Below, piece by piece: positions 58,089 through 64,000 of a stretch of 64,000 bases of DNA. The DNA lies in the NCBI RefSeq assembly GCF_038561935.1, contig NZ_CP102770.1:1798001-1862000 (forward strand), given 5' to 3'. The number at the start of each line of letters is the position of its first letter. The stretch's first letter is position 1. The notes beneath the pieces were generated by a model, which saw nothing but the letters and a program-made list of their open reading frames with translations, was not told the origin of the DNA and did no database searches. The translations under genes were made by a program, and so were the position numbers. This stretch comes from Myxococcus stipitatus. GTDB taxonomy: Bacteria > Myxococcota > Myxococcia > Myxococcales > Myxococcaceae.

Positions 58089-61000
58089 ATGAAGAGGCGA
58101 GAGTGGAGCGCACCCGCCACGGGCTGGTGGGTCTTGGGATTGTTGGCTGCCGGGAGCGTGGGCTGTTCGAGCGGAGCGCCTCCCTCGGGCGAGCCTGACC
58201 CGGGGTCGTCGGCGAGCCGGCTGAGTCCGGGGCCTGACCTGGTCATCACCGAGATGGACGTCCCGCCGACGCTTCGCATGGGACCCTACTCGACACCTGC
58301 GATGGCTTCGGTGCGGGTGTGCAACCAAGGCACGGACCCCAGCCCCTCGACGCGTGCCCATCTGTACGTGTCGATGGACGTGACGTTGACGCCGATGTCT
58401 CCGGGGCCGGTGACGGACCAGTCTCCACTGGGGAGCGTCGACATCCCCTACCTGTCTCCAGGGCAGTGCGCGACGAGGTCCGCGACGGTGTACGCCGCGC
58501 TTCCTCCGGATGCGCACGGGATGGTCGGCGGGTACTACGTGGGCGCCATCGTGGACGAGCAGGCGTCGGTCGCCGAGCAGCGCGAGGACAACAACACCTT
58601 CGTGAAGGGCATCGTCGGGATTGGTGACGGCGCGGACCTGGTCGTCACGGGCATCGGGATGCCGGCGAGCGTGCGCACGAACGGGTCCCCGGTGCCCGCG
58701 ACGGTGACGGTGTGCAACCAGGGCTCGCAGTCGATCTCCTCCACCTTCGTCAATCTCTATGCGTCGATGGACGACGTGCTGACGCCGTCCATGCCGGGCC
58801 CGGGCCCGGGCTACCCGGCGGCGACGGACCAGGCCTTCCTGGGCTCGGTTCCGCTCCAGTGGCTGGACCCGGGGCAGTGCAGGACGCTCTCCACGAACGT
58901 CTGGCCCGTACTGCCGCCGGACGCGATGGGGATGAGTGGCGCGTACTACGTGGGCGCCATCATCGATGAGCAGGGCGCCGTGCCGGAGCTGCGCGAGGAC
59001 AACAACATCTTCGTGAAGGGCCTGGTGGGGATGGGCCAGAAGCCGGACCTGGTCGTCACGGAGGTGAAGACCCCGGAGAGCCTGAGGGTCAACGGCCAGG
59101 GCTCCTCGCCCGTGAGCGTGAAGGTGTGCAACCAAGGGACGGAGTTCAGCCCTCCGACGCGCGCGCGCCTGTATGTGTCGATGGACCGGGAGCTGACGCC
59201 GATGCCCTCGGGGCCCGTGCCGCAGGCGATGGACCAGGTGCCCGTGGCGGACGTCCCCGTGTATGGCCTTGCTCCCACACAGTGCGCGGTGTTCACGGAG
59301 CTTGTCTGGGCCTCGCTGCCGCCGGCTGCGCAGGGAATGAGCGGCGCGTACTACGTGGGCGCTATCGTGGATGAGCAGGCCTCGGTGCAGGAGCTGCGCG
59401 AGGACAACAACACCTTCGTGGCGGGACCGGTGGGGATGGGGCAGGGGCCGGACCTGGTCATCACGAGCCTCCTCATGGCGGAGTACTTCCGCATCGACTC
59501 GGGCGGGACGCAGCTGCCGGCGACGGTGACGGCGTGCAACCGGGGCACGGAGCCGAGCCCCATGTCGCGAGTGCAGTTGTATGTCTCCCTGGACGCGGAG
59601 CTGACGCCCGTGATTCCAGGGCCTGGCTATCCGCCGATGGACCAGGCGCCACTGGGCATGGTGGACATGCCCAACCTGTATCCCGGGCAGTGCGCGAGCA
59701 GGTCCACGAACCTCTGGCCCGTGCTGCCGCCGGACGCGATGGGGATGGCGGGTGCGTACTACGTGGGCGCCATCATCGACGAGCATCAGTGGGTGAACGA
59801 GCTGCGCGAGGACAACAACATCTTCGTGAAGGGCCTGGTGGGAATCGGTCCGGGGCCGGACCTGGTCGTCACGGCGATGGAGACGCCCGCGAGCCTTCGC
59901 CACAATGGCCCGGGAGCCTCCTCGGTGCCCGCGACGGTGACGGTGTGCAACCGGGGCCTGGAGCCGAGCTCCTCGGCCAACGTGAGCCTGTATGTGTCGA
60001 TGGATGCGGTGCTGACGCCGATGATTCCGGGCCCGGGCTTCCCCGTGACGGACCAGAGCTTCCTGCAGTCGATTCCGGTTCCGGGGCTTCACCCGAAGCA
60101 GTGCAAGACGCTCTCCACGAGCATCTGGGCCGTGCTCCCGCCGGACGCGCAGGGCGCGGACGGGGCGTACTACCTGGCGGCCATCGTCGATGAGCAGAAG
60201 GCGGTGCCGGAGGTGCGCGAAGACAACAACATCTTCGTGAAGGGGCTCGTGGGGATGGGCCAGAAGCCGGACCTGGTCATCGCCGAGGTGAAGATTCCGG
60301 AGAGCGTGCGGTCGAGTGGCCCGGCGGGCTCCTCGACGGTGACCGTGAAGGTGTGCAACCAGGGCGTGGGGCAAAGCCAGACGAGCCGGGTGGGGCTGTA
60401 TGTGTCGATGGACCCGGAGCTGACGCCGATGGTGCCGAACCCCGGCTACATGCCCATGGACCAGATCTTCATCCGGGAAATCATCGTGCCCGACCTGGTC
60501 CCTGGACACTGCAGGTCGTTCACGGAGCCCTTCTGGGGCGTGCTGCCGCCGGATGCACAGGGGCGGAGTGGTGCGTACTACGTGGGGGCGGTGGTGGATG
60601 AGCAGCAGCTGGTGTCGGAGCTGCGCGAGGACAACAACGTCTTCGTGGCGGGGCTGATGGGCGTGGGCCAGGGCGCGGACCTGGTCATCACGAACGTCAC
60701 CATGCCGGAGAGCTACTCCCAGAATGGTCCCATTCCGCAGCCGGCGACGGCGACGGTGTGCAACCGGGGGACGGAGCTCGCGCCTCCGACGTCCGTGCAG
60801 TTCTATGTGTCGATGGACGCTGATTTGACGCCCATGCAGCCGATGTCTCCCTTTCCGCAGATGGACCAGGCGGCGATGGGATGGCTCGACGTGCCCGCCC
60901 TGTATCCCGGGCAGTGCTCCACGCGGTCCAAGAACCTCTGGTCCGTGCTCCCGCAGGACGCACAGGGCTCGAAGGGCGGGTACTACGTGGGCGCCATCGT

Positions 61001-62270
61001 GGATGAGCCGGCGTCGGTGCCGGAGCTGCGCGAGGACAACAACATCTTCGTGATGGGGAAGGTGGGCGTGGGGGATGGCCCGGACCTGGTCGTCAATGGA
61101 ATGAGCCTCCCCGCGAGTGTCACGCCGGGGCAGCCGATGGCGCTCAGCCTGAGGGCCTGCAACGTGGGCACGATGCCGAGTCCTCCGACGCAGGCTCAGC
61201 TCTACCTCTCCCTCGATGCGGATGTGACGCCGATGATGTCCGGCCCTGGGGGACCCGTGCCGCAGGACCAGTCACCCATCGGGCAGGTCGCGGTGCCAGC
61301 GCTGAGCGTGGGGCAATGCTTGACGCTCTCCGCCGCGCCCTCCGCCCTGCTGCCCCCGGATGGGCAGAACGTCCACGTGTACTACGTCGGTGTCATCATC
61401 GATGAGCAGGGGGCCGTGTCCGAGCTGCGGGAGGACAACAACCTCTACGCGCAGAAGACGATAGGGATTGGGAGCAAGCCGGACCTGGTCATCAAGGAAC
61501 TGCTCGCGCCCGCGAACGCGATGCCGAACCAGTCCATCCCGCTGAGTGTTCGGGTGTGCAACCAGGGCATGCAGCCCAGCCCTGGCACTGAGACTCGAAT
61601 CTACCTGTCGGTGGATGATGCGCTGTCGTTCGTGGCGCCCACCGGGTATCAGATGCCCGACCAGGCCTTCATGGCGGTCATGTCCGTTCCGTCGCTCATG
61701 CCGGGGGCGTGCCTCCTGCTCTCGACGTCGGCGCCCGTGATTCTTCCCCCGGACGCACAGGGGGAGGGGCGCTACTTCCTGGGGGCCATCGTCGACGAGC
61801 TGCGCTCGGTGGCCGAGCTGCGGGAGGACAACAACACCTTCGCGAAGACGCTCCTGGGCGTGGGGGCGAAGTCGGACCTGGTGGTCTCCGAGATGACGGC
61901 TCCCGCCACGATTCGTGCGGGCGGCACCCTCGGCATCACCGTCAAGGTGTGCAACCAGGGCACGCAGCCCAGCAGCGACAGCGCCGTGAGTGTCTACGTC
62001 TCCATGGACCTCGACCTCGCGCCGGAGGGGGCGTCCCCGGGCACGCCTCCCGGTCTGGACCAGGCCTTGGTGGGCACGGTGCCCGTGAGCCCCCTGGGGC
62101 CGGGGATGTGCACCAGCCGGCCGCTGAGCGCCCAGGTCCGTACGCCGCCAGACGCGCTGAGCTCGACGGGTGACTACTACCTGGGCGCCTACGTGGACTC
62201 CTACCTGCAAGTCGGGGAGCTGCGAGAGGAGAACAACACCCGCCTCGTCGTGCTCCGCATCCTGCCGTAG
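58089..62270 (+). CDS. Giant lipoprotein of ten tandem CARDB repeats
   Basis: 1393 residues. The lipoprotein signal ends LLAAGSVGC (lipidated Cys about 25), then a short Ser/Gly/Pro linker. Ten repeats of about 135 residues run to the C terminus. Each opens P/ADLVV or PDLVI, has a Cys in VTVCNQG or similar, carries a YVSMD segment, a second Cys in PGQC, a Y-x-G-A-I-x-D segment (YYVGAIVDE) and closes with LREDNN. This is the CARDB (cell adhesion-like, Ig-like) domain, related to bacterial adhesins. The paired Cys in each unit probably form a disulfide. No catalytic domain. Presumably surface-exposed, for adhesion or matrix binding, by inference. Confidence 0.85.
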   Translation: MKRREWSAPATGWWVLGLLAAGSVGCSSGAPPSGEPDPGSSASRLSPGPDLVITEMDVPPTLRMGPYSTPAMASVRVCNQGTDPSPSTRAHLYVSMDVTLTPMSPGPVTDQSPLGSVDIPYLSPGQCATRSATVYAALPPDAHGMVGGYYVGAIVDEQASVAEQREDNNTFVKGIVGIGDGADLVVTGIGMPASVRTNGSPVPATVTVCNQGSQSISSTFVNLYASMDDVLTPSMPGPGPGYPAATDQAFLGSVPLQWLDPGQCRTLSTNVWPVLPPDAMGMSGAYYVGAIIDEQGAVPELREDNNIFVKGLVGMGQKPDLVVTEVKTPESLRVNGQGSSPVSVKVCNQGTEFSPPTRARLYVSMDRELTPMPSGPVPQAMDQVPVADVPVYGLAPTQCAVFTELVWASLPPAAQGMSGAYYVGAIVDEQASVQELREDNNTFVAGPVGMGQGPDLVITSLLMAEYFRIDSGGTQLPATVTACNRGTEPSPMSRVQLYVSLDAELTPVIPGPGYPPMDQAPLGMVDMPNLYPGQCASRSTNLWPVLPPDAMGMAGAYYVGAIIDEHQWVNELREDNNIFVKGLVGIGPGPDLVVTAMETPASLRHNGPGASSVPATVTVCNRGLEPSSSANVSLYVSMDAVLTPMIPGPGFPVTDQSFLQSIPVPGLHPKQCKTLSTSIWAVLPPDAQGADGAYYLAAIVDEQKAVPEVREDNNIFVKGLVGMGQKPDLVIAEVKIPESVRSSGPAGSSTVTVKVCNQGVGQSQTSRVGLYVSMDPELTPMVPNPGYMPMDQIFIREIIVPDLVPGHCRSFTEPFWGVLPPDAQGRSGAYYVGAVVDEQQLVSELREDNNVFVAGLMGVGQGADLVITNVTMPESYSQNGPIPQPATATVCNRGTELAPPTSVQFYVSMDADLTPMQPMSPFPQMDQAAMGWLDVPALYPGQCSTRSKNLWSVLPQDAQGSKGGYYVGAIVDEPASVPELREDNNIFVMGKVGVGDGPDLVVNGMSLPASVTPGQPMALSLRACNVGTMPSPPTQAQLYLSLDADVTPMMSGPGGPVPQDQSPIGQVAVPALSVGQCLTLSAAPSALLPPDGQNVHVYYVGVIIDEQGAVSELREDNNLYAQKTIGIGSKPDLVIKELLAPANAMPNQSIPLSVRVCNQGMQPSPGTETRIYLSVDDALSFVAPTGYQMPDQAFMAVMSVPSLMPGACLLLSTSAPVILPPDAQGEGRYFLGAIVDELRSVAELREDNNTFAKTLLGVGAKSDLVVSEMTAPATIRAGGTLGITVKVCNQGTQPSSDSAVSVYVSMDLDLAPEGASPGTPPGLDQALVGTVPVSPLGPGMCTSRPLSAQVRTPPDALSSTGDYYLGAYVDSYLQVGELREENNTRLVVLRILP
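58232..62267 (+). repeat. Ten tandem ~400-bp CARDB repeats
   Basis: Units begin near 58232, 58632, 59043, 59448, 59856, 60267, 60675, 61079, 61481 and 61874. The length is nearly constant and neighbouring units share long runs of nearly identical DNA, so unequal crossing-over could change copy number. Confidence 0.8.
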
Positions 62271-62294
62271 CGCCTCGGATGCTGGATGGGCTCC

Positions 62295-62321
62295 GCTCCC
62301 CAGGGAGTTCCACTGGGGAGC
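62295..62321. terminator. Probable bidirectional terminator
   Basis: A perfect 9-bp stem (GCTCCCCAG / CTGGGGAGC) with a 9-nt loop lies between the convergent CARDB and Clp-RF2 genes. Confidence 0.5.
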
Positions 62322-62337
62322 GTGAGCACCTCGGGCC

Positions 62338-64000
62338 TCAGCTCCCCAGCGGAGGTTCCGCGGGGGGGCGTGAAATCCACGCGGCGATGAACACATCCAG
62401 CTCGCCGCGCAGCACGTCCTTGACGCGAGGAGTCCCGGCGCCGGTGCGAGGGTCCTCCACGCGAGGGCTGCGGCCCAGGTAGTACCGCCGCGCTTCGTCC
62501 GTGGTCCCTCCCTGGCCGGCGACCACGCGCGCGGCGATGTCCTTCAGCTCGTCCAGCTCTCCCGCGCCGGTGAGGGTGAGCACGCGCCCGGTGGACTCGT
62601 CCTTCACCGTCACCTCCGTGCGCACGCGCTGGAGGTAGGCGCCCTCGTGGCTCTTCACGGGACGGCCGAGCACCTCCAGGAGCTCCAGCTCGTCCTCGGA
62701 GAGCGTGCCGCCCCGGTGCACGCGCACGTAGGCCCGCTGGCGTTTCTCGTCCTCCAGCCGCCGGTGCAGCCCCGCCTCGCCCGCGAGGAAGCCATACGCA
62801 CCCGGCCCGGCGATGCGCACCACCACGCGCGAGGGCTCATCCGCCTCGGCCACCGCCACCGCCTCGTAGCCGCGCCGCTGCGCCCAGCCCAGGTACATGG
62901 AGGCCAGCTCCTGCACCCACGCCTCCTGCGTCTCCGCCGAGTCGCTCGCGCAGATGTCCACCAGCGCCTCGTTGTCCTGCTGCGTGGCTCCGGACGCCTG
63001 CAGTGCCTCGGCCATCTGCACCTCGCGAGCGACGTCCTCCACCTGCCGCGCCGCGGAGGCGAGCTGCACCTCGTTCTTCGCCTCGCGCACCAGCCGGCGC
63101 GCGAAGAGGCACGCGGCCTCCAGGCGCTCCAGCTCGTTGATGTGCGCCTCCACCGTCCGGAAGGCCCGGATGACGTCGGCCGCGTGCGTGGGGTCGTCCC
63201 AGAGGTTGGGCGCCTGGGTCTCCGTCAGCAGGGACGCACGCCGCTCCTCCAGCTCCGGCCGGCCCGACGAGGCCGCCAGCGCGCGCGCCTTGCCCACCAG
63301 CCGGTCCATCTCCACCAGCAGCGACTTGCGGTCCAGCCGCCGCTTCACCGGAGCGGCACGCGCGGACGGCAGGAGCAGCTGCGCGGTGGGCGCGGGCGGG
63401 GGCGAGGCGGGCTCGGCCACGGCCATGACCCGGCCTCCCGGGCGCGCTTCCACGCGCACGGGCGTCCCAGGCGCCAGCGGCTTGCGGGCAATCTCCACGG
63501 CCAGCGCGGCGGTGAGGGTCTTCTCGATTTCGCGCTGGAGGTAGCGCGCGCCGAACTGGGGGGAGTAGCCGCGCTCCACGAGGATGTCGACGACCTCGGG
63601 AGTGACCTCCACGTCCAGCGAGCGCGCGCGGATACCCTCGCGCTCCAGCACCCGGCCGACCTCGCGCTGCGCGATTTTTCGGATGTCCACCTTGGACAGG
63701 GGCTGGAAGTGACAGATGGCGTCGAAGCGGTTGAGGAACTCCGGACGGAAGGACTCTCCGATGCGGCGGTCCACCTCCGACACCATCTCGTCCGCGCGCT
63801 TGGTGCCCGCGAAGCCCATGGCCGGCTCGCGGTACACCTCGGCGCCCACGTTGGACGTGGCGACGATGAGCGTGTTGTTGCACGACACCACCTCGCCCGC
63901 GCCGTTGACGAAGGTGCCCTCGTCGAAGAGCTGGAGGAAGCGGTCATGCACGCTGCGCGCGGCCTTCTCGAACTCGTCGAGCAGCAGCACGGAGAACACC
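62338..64000 (-). CDS. Partial Clp/Hsp100 AAA+ ATPase fused to a release-factor-2-like domain
   Basis: At least 554 residues; it continues past the right edge. The visible start has Walker B VLLLDEFEKA and a sensor-type TSNVGAE, then SFRPEFLNRFDAI and the Clp D2-small end (GYSPQFGARYLQREIEKTL), as in ClpB/ClpC D2. A Pro/Ala linker (about 63360-63450) leads to a region matching RF2: NLWDDP of the PCRF N part, EALVDICASDSAETQEAWVQ and MYLGWAQRRGYEAV, AYGFLAGEAGLHRRL and the C-terminal DPRTG-x8-VL-x-GELDVFIAAW. The SPF stop-codon anticodon is absent and GGQ is replaced (VKSHEGAYLQR). So it looks like a ribosome-binding, non-catalytic RF2 module on a Clp unfoldase. No stop or frameshift divides the parts. 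Confidence 0.85.
   Translation of the reverse strand, partial: VFSVLLLDEFEKAARSVHDRFLQLFDEGTFVNGAGEVVSCNNTLIVATSNVGAEVYREPAMGFAGTKRADEMVSEVDRRIGESFRPEFLNRFDAICHFQPLSKVDIRKIAQREVGRVLEREGIRARSLDVEVTPEVVDILVERGYSPQFGARYLQREIEKTLTAALAVEIARKPLAPGTPVRVEARPGGRVMAVAEPASPPPAPTAQLLLPSARAAPVKRRLDRKSLLVEMDRLVGKARALAASSGRPELEERRASLLTETQAPNLWDDPTHAADVIRAFRTVEAHINELERLEAACLFARRLVREAKNEVQLASAARQVEDVAREVQMAEALQASGATQQDNEALVDICASDSAETQEAWVQELASMYLGWAQRRGYEAVAVAEADEPSRVVVRIAGPGAYGFLAGEAGLHRRLEDEKRQRAYVRVHRGGTLSEDELELLEVLGRPVKSHEGAYLQRVRTEVTVKDESTGRVLTLTGAGELDELKDIAARVVAGQGGTTDEARRYYLGRSPRVEDPRTGAGTPRVKDVLRGELDVFIAAWISRPPAEPPLGS

Noticed and set aside
57723-60509. Over 900-codon antisense frame across the CARDB gene
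   Set aside because: Repetitive Arg/His-rich shadow of the CARDB repeats.
62338-63350. A prfB-like programmed frameshift or a separate prfB gene at the right end
   Set aside because: The frame from the Clp part is continuous through the release-factor-like part. There is no UGA shift site and GGQ is lost, so it is not a normal RF2 gene.

Overview
The window comes from a GC-rich delta-proteobacterium of the Myxococcaceae (Myxococcus/Corallococcus type). The evidence is the very high GC at third codon positions, many lipoproteins, a Pkn-type Ser/Thr kinase, families largely confined to myxobacteria (TIGR02265/DUF2378, coiled-coil proteins ending in degenerate J-like modules), and an Oar-type TonB-dependent receptor beside its own TonB/ExbB/ExbD/ExbD operon. 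From memory, recA1, a Mg-chelatase-like gene, exb/ton genes and oar lie together in this way in M. xanthus. I found no rRNA, tRNA, CRISPR array, insertion sequence or prophage. This is mostly chromosomal backbone with densely packed, often overlapping genes.

Layout. 0-6.5 kb: the end of a giant coiled-coil protein, def, nth, a threonine aldolase gene and an M23 lipoprotein. 6.5-14.3 kb: an HU gene, a beta-helix lipoprotein, an alpha/beta hydrolase, pssA, cinA with a membrane protein, and a DUF1285 protein. 14.3-20.3 kb: recA, a type II NADH dehydrogenase, comM, a membrane protein and a DUF2378 protein. 20.4-27.2 kb: the Ton module (tonB-exbB-exbD-exbD on the minus strand) divergent from oar plus a small lipoprotein, bounded on the plus strand by two strong hairpins. 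27.2-33.6 kb: a radical SAM protein, uncharacterised proteins, plsY and a THUMP RNA methyltransferase. 33.7-42.7 kb: ftsK, a zinc-ribbon protein, gatCAB, a nitrilase-fold protein lacking its nucleophile, and a 2OG-Fe(II) oxygenase. 42.8-50.9 kb: a multidomain kinase, small lipoproteins, rplU-rpmA-obg, a TrmH-like gene and lolA. 50.9-57.9 kb: an apparent rnj-yajQ-(CBM9-like)-rimO operon, a polysaccharide deacetylase and a small exported protein. 58-64 kb: a ten-repeat CARDB lipoprotein and, running off the right edge, a Clp/Hsp100 ATPase fused to a release-factor-2-like domain.

Functional threads. Translation and its quality control recur (def, gatCAB, rplU/rpmA/obg, rimO, rnj, TrmH-like, THUMP methyltransferase, Clp-RF2 fusion). 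So does the cell envelope (PssA, PlsY, LolA, M23 peptidase, the Ton/Oar system, many lipoproteins) and DNA maintenance (recA, nth, HU, ftsK, comM). The most unusual object is the Clp-RF2 fusion at 62338-64000. Its release-factor part keeps the RF2 fold signatures but has lost both the stop-codon-reading SPF tripeptide and the catalytic GGQ. Other notable points are an Obg GTPase with a histone-H1-like lysine/alanine tail, a nitrilase-like protein with Gly in place of the catalytic Cys, an FtsK with a long acidic insertion between Walker A and Walker B, and a kinase-PilZ-J-like-TPR protein.
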